A DNA stretch of 64,000 nucleotides, taken from Mytilus californianus. Taxonomy: Eukaryota; Mollusca; Bivalvia; Mytilida; Mytilidae. Positions 12,085-24,600 of the stretch are shown piece after piece. The stretch covers positions 69,156,322 to 69,220,321 of the forward strand of contig NW_026262593.1 of the NCBI RefSeq assembly GCF_021869535.1, read 5' to 3'. Under the pieces are notes generated by a model that searched no databases, had not been told where the DNA came from, and saw nothing but the letters and a program-made list of their open reading frames with translations. How positions within the stretch are numbered: position 1 is the stretch's first letter; the number at the start of each line of letters is the position of its first letter. The position numbers and the translations under genes were made by a program.

Positions 12085-12667
12085 ACCTTAGTGAGCGCGC
12101 TCACATACCCCACGTCCCTACATTGTCATTGGAGAAATAAAATATGTGTAAGAAAAAAATATTGTATAAGAAAAAAAAATTGAATCATAATTTCCTGTCA
12201 ATATGCACATCTACATAGTATGTCCTTATTATCTACAAAGTTTCATGAAATTATGTTGTGTGGTTTCAGAGGAGTTGCGATGACAAACTGTTGCAGAAGT
12301 ACATTGGAGCAAATAAGTTCAAAGGGGCGTAACTCCTAGAAAAAAAATTGAACCGTAATTTCCTGTCGATATGCACATCTACATAGTATGTCCTTATTAT
12401 CTAAAAAGGTTTCATGAAATTCTGTTGTGTGGTATCAGAGGAGTTGCGATGACAAACTGTTGCTGTAGTACATTGAAGCAAATAAGTTCAAAGGGGCGTA
12501 ACTCCTAGAAAAAAAATTGATCCGTAATTTCCTGTCGATATGCACAACTACATAGTATGTCCTTATTATCTAAAAAGGTTTCGTGAAATCCTGTTGTGTG
12601 GTTTGAGAGGAGTTGCGATGACAAGAAACAGGACTGACGGACTGACGGACTGACGGACGGACAGACA

Positions 12668-12722
<55 letters not shown>
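12085..12722. mobile_element. Non-autonomous element with ~168-bp internal repeats
   Basis: Left end CACATACCCCACGTCCC and right end CAACTCGTTGCGTGGGGTAT are partly complementary. Between them are about three copies of a 168-bp unit (AATTTCCTGTCGATATGCAC, AGTTCAAAGGGGCGTAACTC) followed by GACGGACTGACGGAC repeats. The layout is shared with the 17650 and 59690 elements. No target duplication identified. Confidence 0.65.
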
Positions 12723-12723
<1 letters not shown>

Positions 12724-12724
12724 A

Positions 12725-13705
12725 CTAATGATTCCAGTAGATTAGCTAAACAATCTAATTGTGGACCTTGTTGACATGGTTATGATATCCTTAAGGTGAA
12801 GAACCACAAATAAGAAAGTTTCATGTTAGAACAGACAGTTAAAACACTTTTTTATTCAAAGCAATACATACATTTTGTGCACTAAAAAGATAACTTGATA
12901 TATTATCAAATGAAAGCTGACTATTGGTAATTGAAAAAAAAACCTTTCAATGAACAAATTTTGTTGTATGTATGCAAGTGCCTTAACTATCAAAAGGTGG
13001 ATGTTTGCAGTAAAAAATCCTGTTAACAGAATTGATTCCAACAATATTTCAGAGTGTTTTTTTGTCATAAAGCATGCACAGAGTTTAGACTTAACATGAA
13101 ATATCAATTTTTTCATCATTTGTGATCTCTATCAGGGAAAAAAGCAGACCAAGGAATTTTTATATAAAAAATGTAGATTTTTGCAAACAGATTTTGTGAT
13201 TTGAATGATTAAAAAATGATTTCTTAATGAATCCGGCAAGTGGAATATGACCTACCGTAATTATAAATTCATATTCTGAGGCAATTTCATAAACACATAA
13301 ATTTTCTTTCAGTTCAAGATAACCTGTATATAGCTACTGTTGTTTAATCATGTATATCTCTAACATGAAGGTATATATCCTAATTACACCTATTTTGACA
13401 GTAATTTCACAAACATTTATTAAAGACACAGACAAAAGTTTCCATTCTGTGTTTCTTTTGTAGATGTATCCTTAATAGCTATATACTTCCACAAATCAGA
13501 AGGTTTGGTAAGGGCTTATTTTTGCCTAAAATTTGAAGTACATTTGATGAAAGATTTTTGACATTTTTTAAACACTCAAGTGTCTTCTTCAGACAATTCA
13601 ATTAATTTCTGTAAAAGATTTGAACTGATTTGGTCATTAAAGATGCCTAAATTCAAGCTTAAAATGAAAAATCTATCAAGTATGCCACAAAACATCACTT
13701 TAGAT
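12725..13705. other. No gene recognised
   Basis: AT-rich sequence between the 12085 element and the palindrome at 13710. Short frames lack any motif. Confidence 0.5.
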
Positions 13706-13709
13706 ATGG

Positions 13710-13847
13710 TTTTTGTCTAAAATTGAAGTGGCCGCATTCGTGTTCAGGCTCAACCTTCATATATGTTATGTATCATCATCAAATACAACATATATTTAAA
13801 TATTAAGGCTGAACACAAGTGCGGCCACTTCCATTTTAGACAAAAAA
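13710..13847. mobile_element. Foldback/MITE-like palindrome
   Basis: Left arm TTTTTGTCTAAAATTGAAGT and GGCCGCATTCGTGTTCAG pair with right arm CTGAACACAAGTGCGGCC and ACTTCCATTTTAGACAAAAA. About 50-bp arms around an AT-rich centre. No clear flanking duplication. Confidence 0.8.
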
Positions 13848-14389
13848 CGTCTAAAAATTAGCACAAATGCTAACATTGTAAAGATTTCAGTGATTTTGCA
13901 TGAATTAATGATGCTAGTACCTGATGCATGTGTAATGCAATGTCAAAAACAGCCCATATCTATGTAACAAAAGTATTCTACTTTCCAATGAAAAGCTTAA
14001 AGTTTACATTTTATCAAATTTTTGAAATGCTATATTTTGGGGTCAAAAAGGGGTGTAACCAGGCCTACTCCTTTAATTTTGAATCCATACTGAATCATAG
14101 AAAAATGGGTTTGAAACGACCTTCTCACAACCTAAGATTCTGTAATGAGGAGTGCCAAAATTGCATCCATGCTTAAATTCACATCCATAATAAAATGCTT
14201 CGCTGGGGCGCAGCTTGATACGACCGCAGAGGTCGAACCCTGAACAGTTGGGGCAAGTATGGACACAACATTCAAGCTTGATACAGCTCTGAATTTGGAT
14301 TGTGATTAAATATTTGACACAGCATAGGTTTCTGACACAGAAAGAATGTGGTCTAAGAACTTGAATTTTTTTAATTTACCTATTATGGT

Positions 14390-15615
14390 CCAATGTCCAA
14401 AATCAAAATACATGGTTAGATTCAGCATATCAAAGAACCCCATATATTCAATTTTTGTTAAAATCAAACAAAGTTTAATTTTGGACCCCAACTTGGACAA
14501 ACTTGAAAACTGGGCCCATAATCAAAAATCTAAACACATGTTTAGATTCAGCATATCAAAGAACCCCAAGAATTCAATTTTTGCTAAAATCAAACTAAGT
14601 TTAATTTTGGACCCTTTGGACCTTAATGAAGACCAATTTAAAAAACGGGACTTAAAATTAAAAATCTAAATACACGGTTAGATTTGGAATATCAAAGAAC
14701 CCCAATAATTCAATTTTTGATGAAATCAAACAAAGTTTAATTTTGGACCCTTTTGACCTCAATATGAACCAATTTGATAGCGGGGCCTACAAATAAAAAA
14801 TCTAAATACATGGTTAGATTCAGCATATCAAAGAACCTCATATATTCAATTTTTGTTGAAATCAAACAAAGTTTAATTTTGGACCCCAATTTGGACCAAC
14901 TTGAAAACTGGGCCCATAATCAAAAATCTAAATACATGTTTAGATTCAGCATATCAAAGAACCCCATATATTCAATTTTTGTTGAAATCAAACAAAGTTT
15001 AAATACAAGACCCTATCTTGGACCAACTTGAAAACTGGGCCCATAATCAAAAATCTAAACACATGTTTAGATTCAGCAAATCAAAGAACCCCAAGAATTC
15101 AATTTTTGTTAAAATCAAACTAAGTTTAATTTTGGACCCTTTGGACCTCAATGTAGACCAATTTAAAAACAGGACCCAAAATTAAAAACCTAAATACACG
15201 GTTAGATTTGGAATATCAAAGAACCCCAATAATTCAATTTTAGATGAAATCAAACAAAGTTTAATTTTGGACCCTTTTGACCTCAATATGAACCAATTAG
15301 ATAACGGGGTCCACAAATAAAAAATCTAAATACATGGTTAGATTCAGCATATCAAAGAACCCCATATATTCAATTTTTGTTGAAATCAAACAAAGTTTAA
15401 TTTTGGACCCCAATTTGGACCAACTTGAAAACTGGGCCAAAATTCAAAAAAATAAATACATGTTTAGATTCAGCATATCAAAGAACCTCATATATTCAAT
15501 TTTTGCTAAAATCAAACAAAGTTTAATTTTGGACCCTTTGGACATTAATGTAGACCAATTTGAAAACTGGACCCAAAATTAAAAATCTAAATACACTGTT
15601 AGATTCGGCATAACA
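14390..15615. repeat. ~131-bp tandem repeat, 9 copies, inside the 14190 element
   Basis: Units share GGTTAGATTCAGCATATCAA, AGAACCCCATATATTCAATT and AAATCAAACAAAGTTTAATT. TCAAAGAACC recurs near 14430, 14559, 14692, 14830, 14956, 15086, 15222, 15354 and 15479. Two alternating subtypes (GGACCCCAATTTGGACC and GGACCCTTTGGACC) are seen. Reading frames here are not genes. Confidence 0.92.
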
Positions 15616-16059
15616 AATAAATAAATGTGATCAAAGATTTTACAAATCTAATGCGCCATACTGTGCAATTAAAGATTACTTCTTGAAATTTTTCAATATT
15701 TGAAATTTGAAAGAAAAATAATATTTGAAGAATAATTCTTTTTAATTTCTGAAATCTGAAATGAGAAAAAATTGGCCCCCCACAATTTCTTTTTATCCCC
15801 CCCCCCCTTTTTCCCCCAAAAAAATTCTTTCCCTCAAGATATGGTCATAATCTCAATTCAAATTTCCAATGGAGTTGGCAACCATAATTACCCATTTAAA
15901 TTTACCATAGTGCTAACTTAATCTATTTTATAATAGAATTAATAAAAATATAGTGTCAAATCTTTCATATGGATTTTTTGTAAAAAAAATAGATGAAAAC
16001 ATTTGCAGATATTTTTACTGGTCTTCCTTTATAAATATGCATTTCTTTAAACATAATTT

Positions 16060-16240
16060 AAAAGCAGTGTAAGGGAAGTAACCAAAACGTTGTATTTGGA
16101 TTACCTCCCTTACACTGTTTTAGATTATCTTTATTGTTCATTAACCATTACTTTATACATAATTTAAAAGCAGTGTAAGGGAGATAATTTCAGTGATGTA
16201 TTTGATTTATCTCCCTTACACTGCTTTAAATTATGTTTTG
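16060..16240. mobile_element. Two tandem MITE-like palindromes (CAGTGTAAGGGAGATAA)
   Basis: Each unit has arms ATAATTTAAAAGCAGTGTAA-GGGAG and CTCCCTTACACTGCTTTAAATTAT. The first arm pair is at about 16047-16128, the second at about 16158-16237. The outer parts match, the centres are related (GTATTTGGATTAC and GTATTTGATTTAT). Confidence 0.85.
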
Positions 16241-17093
16241 TACTAAAGTATTTGTCCATTAACCAGGACAACCTTGTTTTTCCCCCTTTTTTGCCCCTAA
16301 TTCCTAAACGGTTTGAGCCATAACCCCCCAAAGCAAATCCTAACCATCCCTTTGTGGTATGGAAACTTGTAGTATAATTTCAGGGAGATCCATACACCGT
16401 TCCACAGTTATTGTCTGGAAACTAGAAAATGCTCATTTTTGGCCCCTTTTTGGCCCCTAATTCCTTAACTGTTGGTACCATAACCCCCAAAATCAATCCC
16501 AACCTTCCTTTTGTGGTATTTAACTTTATGGTCAAATTTCAAAAAGATCCATTCACTTAAACTAAAGTTAGAGTGCGAAAACCAATATGTATTCGGATGA
16601 CGACGCCGGACGACGACGACGACGACGACGCCAACGTCATACCAATATACGACCACAAATTTTTTTTGCGGTCGTATAAAAATCCAATGACTGATGTTTT
16701 GTTGTTTTATCTCCAAATTTTTAGAACAATTTGACATTAGTCCATGTTAGCTACTCATTTTGTAAGAAATAGATGCCTTGGACATATTTTAATTGCTCAT
16801 TTTTAAAAGTTGACTTTTCATGGACTTGCATGTGACGTTACCATAAATTTTTCATTTTTCTCTGGATGCTTTTTCTGTTGATATATAAAGTGACCATTTT
16901 GTGTATATTTAAATATATTTAGCTATGTTGAAAGATGTGCATAATGACAAATTATAAAACTACAAATTATTTAGTATCTCAGAAAACTTGTAAGATTTCT
17001 GCTGCTTTTTTTTGCAAAATGGGTGCTACATGTATTTGGGCACTTGGTGCTATCTGGGTACTGTGACGTTAAATGTATGATATAATATTGAAA

Positions 17094-17345
17094 ATGCCAC
17101 ACTAACAACCTGTTATCAAATACTTGATAAGCATTAAGCATTCCTAGATACCACACTAACAACCTGTTATCAAATACTTGACAAGCAGAGTCAGCATTCC
17201 TAGATACCACACTAACAACCTGTTATCAAATACTTGACAAGCAGAGTCAGCATTCCTGGATACCACACTAACAACCTGTTATCAAATACTTGACAAGCAG
17301 AGTAAGCATTCTTTGATACCACACTAACTTGTTATAAAATACTTG
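17094..17345. repeat. 56-bp tandem repeat, 4-5 copies
   Basis: Units of CCACACTAACAACCTGTTAT, CAAATACTTGACAAGCAGAG and TCAGCATTCCTAGATA at about 17097, 17151, 17207, 17263 and a shortened one at 17319. Confidence 0.92.
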
Positions 17346-17649
17346 ATAAACTGAGGCAGCTTCTTTTTATTTGTTTTTACAAATTCAACCAGGATGGTTA
17401 TGTTATGATTTTTCATCCCTGTCAATATTGTACTTCTATAGTTGATAGTTATTGCAAGTATTAAAACAAATTTAGATAAACAAATGTACAAGACAATGAA
17501 CTTGTGGTAGCAATAACCTTCAGAAAAAAATTGTTTAATCCATATAATGCTCAAACCAATCCCTTTTATTTTTTTCTTTCATTTCTTAATTTGTTGTAAC
17601 CCATAAAGTGTAAACCAAGGGAAAATTTTTTTAACTTGCAGATATGTAA

Positions 17650-18405
17650 ATCATATAAAAAATAAATGGGGAATGTGTCCATGGGACACAGATGATGCGC
17701 CCACTTGCATATCATATAAAATTATAAAGGAACATAACTGAAGAACAGTAAAAGTGACGCTACCCAAATTTGTTATTGATCTGCGTTTTGTAGTAATAAG
17801 TATTGTGTAAAAATTTCATAACATTTGGTTGAGATAAACTTAAGTTAGAGAACAGAAAGGAAAAATTCAGCAATTTCTCAATTTGTAAAGGGACATAACT
17901 CTAGAACAGTAAAAGTGACACCACCAAAAATCACACTTGATCTGTATTTTGTGGTAATAAGCATTGTGTATAAGTTTCATAACCTTTGGTTGAGGCAAAT
18001 TTAAGTTAGAGAACGGAAACGAAAATTTAGCAATTTTTCTTTTTGTAAAGGGGCATAACTCAAGAACAGTAAAAGTGACACCACCAAACTTGATCTGTAT
18101 TTTATGGTAATAAGCATTGTGTATAAGTTTCATAACATTTGGTTGTATCAAACTAAAGTTAGAGAATGGAAACGAAAAATTCAGCAATTTTTCCATTTGT
18201 AAAGGGGCATAACTCTAGAACGGTTAAAGAGATGCCCCCTAAATTAAAACTTGATCTGTATTTTGTGGTAATAAGCATTGTGTATAAGTTTCATAACATT
18301 TGGTCGAGGCAAACTAAATTTAGAGAACGGAAACCAACTTTGGGACTACGTCCAGACGGACAAGGGCAAAACTTACGGCTACGGCTACGGCAGGGGCATA
18401 ATAAA
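17650..18405. mobile_element. Non-autonomous element with ~154-bp internal repeats, copy 1
   Basis: Left end AATGTGTCCATGGGACACAG and GATGATGCGCCC; right end CAGACGGACAAGGGCAAAAC with GGGGCATAATA. Four internal units share AAAGGGGCATAACTCTAGAA, TGTGGTAATAAGCATTGTGT and TTAGAGAACGGAAACGAAAA. Same family at 59690-60112 and, degenerate, at 33040-33290. Confidence 0.8.
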
Positions 18406-18409
18406 AATA

Positions 18410-21400
18410 ACACTTTATAAACTTAATGGGTCTGAAGCGCTTTTCTGGATTTACCTTCATCAGGAATGCTCTAAACCAAATATTTGAAAGCCAAGGATGT
18501 AAGAACCTTAACATGTGAAGAGCTATATCACCTTAAGGGACCTACAAATATACAAGAATAATAATAAAAATACCAGGTGCACAACTTTATGTCTTGTAAA
18601 AGAATCTGTGTAACTTAAGTTGAATTCTGATGAGGGTTATTGAAGGAGTTGATAGTGACACAGACGATGCCAGACTAAACCGCAAGCTGACAGAATGACC
18701 CATATATGTCCCTAGTGACAGCTGGATACTGCCAGGCAACATTAAAATATGGAAAAGGAGGGAAGTATTAGGGAGTTCTGAAAGACATGTCAATACTGCT
18801 CTTCAGAGGAAGATTTCAAAATGATTGAAAAAATATTTGGTGGCTTTATCGGATATCTGGAAAAATTGATACTGTATATCAAAATGTTTCAGATATTAAT
18901 ATTTAACTGAAAGATTAACCATGATCACTGTACAATGAAAAGTAGGTCACATTATCCTTTTAACATATATTTTTTTGTAGTTGAGATTTTGATTATAATT
19001 TGAATTTGTTTTATGATGACTGCATATTTTCTAAACATTATCCTGTTTTAACCAAAACTTTGTTCAACTAAATGGAAAATACCTACAAATAAATAGACAG
19101 GTAAGGTATGAAAGCCGACATGCACTTCTTCTGACAAAAGTCAGGGCAGAAAATAAAATAAACACTCAAAATGCAAACAAGAGTTTCTGGACTCATTCCT
19201 CTACTCTATTACTATATCCATCTACAAGTGCAAAAGAAATCTTTGAACAAGTGTTATAGATTCTTCTATGTTTAAAATTATGCAATCAATGTCATACCAT
19301 CACCTCCTTTGTGGCCTAAAATTCATAAAGAAATCTAATAATTTTGAATAAAACTTACATAAAATTTAGATGAAACAAACATAAAGAATAAAGTCTTTTT
19401 TACAGCTATTCAATTCTTAAATTTCTAGGTCATGGTGTGTAGACACTCACAAATATGTTTACCCTGTCACATTCTTAATGTGCCTTTCCCAGACCAAGGC
19501 ATGTAGAGCACTCACAAATATGGTTTATATTGTCAAGGTCAATAGGAACAAGGTTTTGGGATCACATTGTCAAGGTCAAAAGGAAGAAGTATTTGGAATA
19601 ACATTATGTCATGTGAAGAAGTTTTTGGGAACACATTTCCAAAGTCAATAGGAAGAAATTTTCATTTTCCTTCATAATAGTTGACAGATGTGCCAAATGT
19701 ATTTCTGTCAAACAATTACACACAAAACTGTTAGAGTAAGAAGACAAATATAAAACTACGTCTTCAATCCGATAATAATGACCTTTTAATGGCACTTTTA
19801 AATATGGTGAATTTGAAATGAAAGTTGACCAGGACTATTACAAATGATAAAAGTTATTTCAAAAAAAAATTTTTTAATGGTATTTTAAAACTTTTGATGA
19901 TGAGGCAATTTTTTTGGTTTAAAATTGAAAACTGCCTAAATTTATAATCTTGTCGATAATATTTAGATATGGATTAACCCAAAAAGATTTTTGGCTACAA
20001 GATAGATTTTACAAAGCTGTAAATGGGAGTAAGATACTTTTTTGGGTAAAGTCTTGGCTAACATCTTCTTTGTTCCACAACTATATATAAAATGACCATT
20101 TTAGGTCAAATGTGTCAATTTTGACATGTTTATGACATCACAAGTGACCTTTTTGCACTTTATCAGCCTGTTAATTTATCATTAGAAAAAGCATCATTTT
20201 TAAAGGCTTAAATTATTTTACCCTTCCTTTTTAATCAGTTTAATGTTTCAAGACACATAAATACAGGTTTATTCTGCAAAATTAATTCATTTTTGAATTT
20301 TGCACCATTTGAATAACATAATCAAAGCTCTCAGTCTATATTGAATGATTTGGCAAGTGAGAATTTAAGCACAATTTGTGACAAAAGATCATTTCTCGTT
20401 GTCAAGGTCATACTTCTGTAATAGATCGATTACATGTATGTGTCGTCTGTTACAAAATCATATATATTTCCTGGCTGTTGATACCAGTGAAATGGTTTGG
20501 TTCAAGTATTATGTTTAAAAATTTATAACATTTCTGCAAGAGCAGTTCTTATTACAAACCTGTTAAACGGTTTCCTACCAAGCTTAACAGATTTGACAGC
20601 TAAAATATTGCTTATCAAACTTATAAAGTTGTGTGCCTTACTAAAATATTGCTGTAACCCTTACACCTGGGGCAAATAAAATACATGCTTTAAAATGAAG
20701 TTATAATAAGTCAAAATGAATAGGACAAGGAAAGTATATATAAACTTAAATATCACATGCAAAATACTAAATAAAACTTAAAAGGAAGATGCACAAAACC
20801 AATTTGGAGGCTAAATTTCATTCCTAAAGATATACCTATTTATATGGGAAAGTTAATTCTAAGGCTTGCTTGTTGATCTTTGTAACCAGTTTCTACAAAG
20901 AGTATAATATTTCTTTTCAGCATGACAAATAAAAAAAAATCAGCTTCCCTCAAAATCATTGTATATTGATTTCTAACATAAGTTATTAACAATAAAAATA
21001 TAGTATTAAACACTACACACTAAGTTTAATGATTTAAAAAATTACAAAAATTATTGTCATACAAAAATGCCTGAATAATAGAACTTAGAAAAAAAAGAGG
21101 GAAAAAATGCCAAACAAGCAAAGCAATAAGTTACTAACAAAAGAAGCAAACAGAGATATTCATCAATCCAATGCTATAACTAAATCATACATACACTGAC
21201 ATGTCAAAATCTATTTTAACAGTTGAACAAAAAAGGGCAAGGTGGATAGACAGATTTGTCACTTTTCTAAAAGTCTGTTTGTTCATGCTTTTTACTGCAT
21301 TGTAGAAAATATACTTTCTATACATAAACAAGAGGCTCCTATTAACCTGAATCACTCATCTGTAAAAAATTACATAATTGGCAAAATCTTTTGATTAGGC

Positions 21401-21490
21401 AAATATTGTCTTTTAAGGGAAATAACTATTATACCGAGTTATCCAATGGATTTGGTCATAAAGGCCTTTTTGGTAGATCTTGTATAGCTA
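18410..21490. other. 3' flank and presumed 3' UTR of KCNAB
   Basis: Contains the degenerate repeat at 19430-19670. The part nearest 21491 should be 3' UTR on the minus strand, but its end was not located. No other gene is supported. Confidence 0.5.
19430..19670. repeat. Degenerate ~50-60-bp repeat (TTGTCAAGGTCAATAGGAA)
   Basis: GTCAAGGTCAATAGGAACAA, GTCAAGGTCAAAAGGAAGAA and CAAAGTCAATAGGAAGAAA follow each other. CACTCACAAATATG occurs twice just before. Confidence 0.65.
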
Positions 21491-21491
21491 A

Positions 21492-21638
21492 TCACAAATT
21501 GACAATAGCAAACACATCCATATAAGATGATACTTCTGTTTTATTATACCTCATATTACTTTCTTTCTTCAGTTTTGGTGAGTTCCCTAAAATCTTGTCT
21601 AACTCTTGCATAATACTTCCTGACAATTTGGGTACATA
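21492..21638 (-). CDS. KCNAB: KCNAB terminal coding exon 12 (residues 313-360 and stop)
   Basis: 147 nt including TGA, acceptor TTTTAG. It encodes [19 protein letters not shown], as in the family, then a 29-residue tail beginning SPKLKK and ending FAIVNL in place of the ten-residue vertebrate ending. Sequence below 21491 should begin the 3' UTR. It includes a short dispersed-repeat-like stretch at about 21330-21365. No clear poly(A) signal was assigned. Confidence 0.9.
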   Translation of the reverse strand, partial: YVPKLSGSIMQELDKILGNSPKLKKESNMRYNKTEVSSYMDVFAIVNL

Positions 21639-24600
21639 CTAAAAGAACAAAAAAGAAAGAAAAGGATATCAATAATCATTCAAATATATTGGCTTTGAAC
21701 TAGCTTTCAGTAACTGTGAGTACTCTCAGATCTGGACTTTGTGTCTTTAGAGTTTTTGTTAGTTGTTTTTGTGCATTGTATTGTTCTGATGAGTTAAGTC
21801 CTTTTGAACTGATTTTTCTAGTTTGTTCTTATGTTTTGTTGTTACACCACTGCCCTAGGTTCGAGGGAGGGTTGGGTGCCACATTCTCCATGTGACTGTC
21901 AGGAGCCTGTAATTTAGTGGTGGTTGTTTGTTGCTGTATATCATATTTATTTTTTCGTTTATTGTTTTGTACATAAATCAGGCCGTTAGTTATTCTCATT
22001 TGAGTTGTTTTACATTTGTTATTTTTGGGCCTTTTATGACTTTTATGCAGTATGGATTGCTCACTTTTGAAGGCCATATGGAGACCTATAGTTGCTAACT
22101 TCTATGTCATTAGGTCTCTGGTGGAGAGTTGTCTCATTGCAAACATACCACATCTTCTTTTTTTTCATAACTGTATACCTGTTTCCATTAAGAAGCAATG
22201 TTCCGTAATAAACCCTTTTGAGATTTGAAGTGAAATATTTTTTTTAAGACATTATTTACTAAAATTTTCCTGCATCTATAAACATTGATCAAATATTTAT
22301 AAACAATATAAAAAAATAAATGATCTTGTTAATCACAGTGAGAAGTTTAAGTGGTTAAGAGATTGCTCAGTTTAAACAAAATGCTTTCAGTATCTTATAT
22401 GTTTGAAGTATATGTACTGTGGATTCATTTATTATCGTGACTATCAACTTTCGTTGATTGAGGAAAACTGGAAGATTCATGGATATTTGATTTCGTGGTT
22501 TTGCCAAAGTCTGCATACAAGCCCATAAATTATGTGTACTTTGTTGAGCATTTAAATTTGTGTTTACCTATACCCACGAATTCATGAGAGTGTGTTGTAA
22601 ATGTGCTGTAAAAAAGACCATGAAAGCAGATTATTCAATTATCAACAGATATAACTTTCTCACTATGTATCTTTTTTCCCACTTTGTGGATTAAAAAAAT
22701 GAGTATGAAATAATTACCTGTAAAGCCTGAATGTTAAGATAAAGTTGATCTACTGTAGAAGCTCCTAGCAATACACACTGTACATTTTCATTTTTTAATA
22801 CCCAAGCTACAATACAGATAAGTGATATTTTGTAAACTGAAAGTAGCAAATTATCTCCCTTATTTGAAGCAAAAATATATAGAAATCGTATATTTTTCGA
22901 ATCAGTGTAATGTAATCTTTCAGATGTCACTGAAGGTTGCAGCTCATCCCCCTATGAAAAAAAAGAACTACAATTTATCTCTTGACATAGTTTTTTTGGA
23001 CAATGGCTACTTTTGTTAATTAATTTTTTTTCACATCTGTGTAAAAAGTCTTCTAATCCTTAATTATTAGCACGTGTGGTGGAGAGACCTTCAATTGTTC
23101 TTTTCACATTTGGTTTTTAATTATTCATTCAAAAAAGCAAGTCCTATTTGCATTTCCTTTGAGAAACAACAAGGGGAATCGATCTTAAATAATTTCAACC
23201 CCTGTGTACAATGTCGATAATGATTACATTGGTAACATAATCAGCCATTTCAGCATTCCAACCAACATTAATCAGATGAAGAATAATTCACTGATTATAT
23301 TGTATGCAATTTCAGATCTATTTTTAGGTCATCCATATGATGCATTAAAACATTGTCCTCATTAGTAGTGGATATACTGCTGATGGGCTAAAATCGTCAA
23401 AATATTATAAGGTCTTAAAACATCCATTCATGCTTAAAGTGTACACATTTTTATGACTAACTAAGTTAACAATTATCAATTAAAGACATTAATATTTTTT
23501 GCCCATTATTCTCTCTTGTTTACATTTTCCCCCCATTATTCTCTATTCTTTATGCCTATTTTTCTCTATACTTTATTTGTTTGGTCCATTACTCAGTAAT
23601 AATGGTCCATTATTCTCTATTCTTTATATACCTATCCAGAGTTATATTCTTTCAGAACTAGGTAATTCTTTTGAAGAATCAACCCAGACAATCCCAAATT
23701 TCCTACAGTTGGTCTTTCATTTAATCAATCCTGACACCCCTAGGGGATGTTCTACCTCCGGAATAGATTACCTTAGCTGTATTTGGCAAAACTTTTAGGA
23801 ATTGTGGGTCCTCAATGCTCTTCAACTTTGTACTTTATTTGACCTTTTTCACTTATTTTGATTCGAGCTTCACTGATGAGTCTTTAGTAGATAAAACCCG
23901 TGTCTGGCATACAAAATTTCAATCCAGGTATCTATGACGAGTATATACACACACAAGAAAAACCTTAAAATATGTATTATCTATAATGTAAACCCCATCC
24001 AGACCCTCATAAATGCCCCTCTAAGGCTAGGGTTGTTAACTTCAGCTTCAGAGTTCCTACTTAAAGATTTTGCATACCTACCTAAAGATAACTGAGATAT
24101 AGAACATCCTATTTGTCTGCTATTATGACTGCCACTCTAAAGCTACAGGTAGGCTTGTTAACCTTCTGCCTTTAAATACATACCTAATGCTAACTGTGAC
24201 ATAGAACATCCTAATCTGTCTGCTATAATGGCTGCCTCCCTTAACTTGGCCTGTTGTCTTCTTCCCTCCTCACCCAAAATTTTGTCTTTAAACCATGAAT
24301 AACCCTATTCATAGAAAATTAATAAAATTATTTCATGATCATACATTTGAGTTTAGTAATTTAACAGAGAATACTATATTATCTTGGCTTTTAATGGTTT
24401 CACTGATTTTTTAATTGTGGTTTCACAATTGTAATTGCTTGTAGATGTCAGCAAGCCTTACAAGTCCACAAACTACAGACTATCATGAGTGGTTGAGACA
24501 CACCTTTTATTTATGTATAATATTTATCATTAACCTTTTACTTATAATGATTAAAAGAATAACCATCAATTATAATTTTAAAACTAGGCATTCTAGAGAT

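Larger units (their letters stand above)
14190..16680. mobile_element. Large non-autonomous mussel element with TACGACCGC ends
   Basis: Left end CTGGGGCGCAGCTTGATACG then ACCGCAGAGGTCGAACCCTG; right end CGTCATACCAATATACGACC and TTTGCGGTCGTATAAA. ATACGACCGCA and TGCGGTCGTAT are inverted. Interior: about nine ~131-bp repeats (14390-15610), C-rich tracts at 15778-15825, a nested palindrome pair (16060-16240), two 'GGCCCCTAATTCCT' blocks and (GAC)n at 16597-16632. I recognise the type from mussel genomes. No protein is encoded. Confidence 0.75.

Noticed and set aside
14346-15582. Frames with MVRFSISKNPIYSIF repeats as a gene
   Set aside because: They follow the ~131-bp internal repeat of a non-autonomous element and break at every length variant.
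16597-16632. (GAC)n tract as coding poly-Val/Asp or Arg
   Set aside because: It is the simple-repeat tail of the 14190-16680 element.
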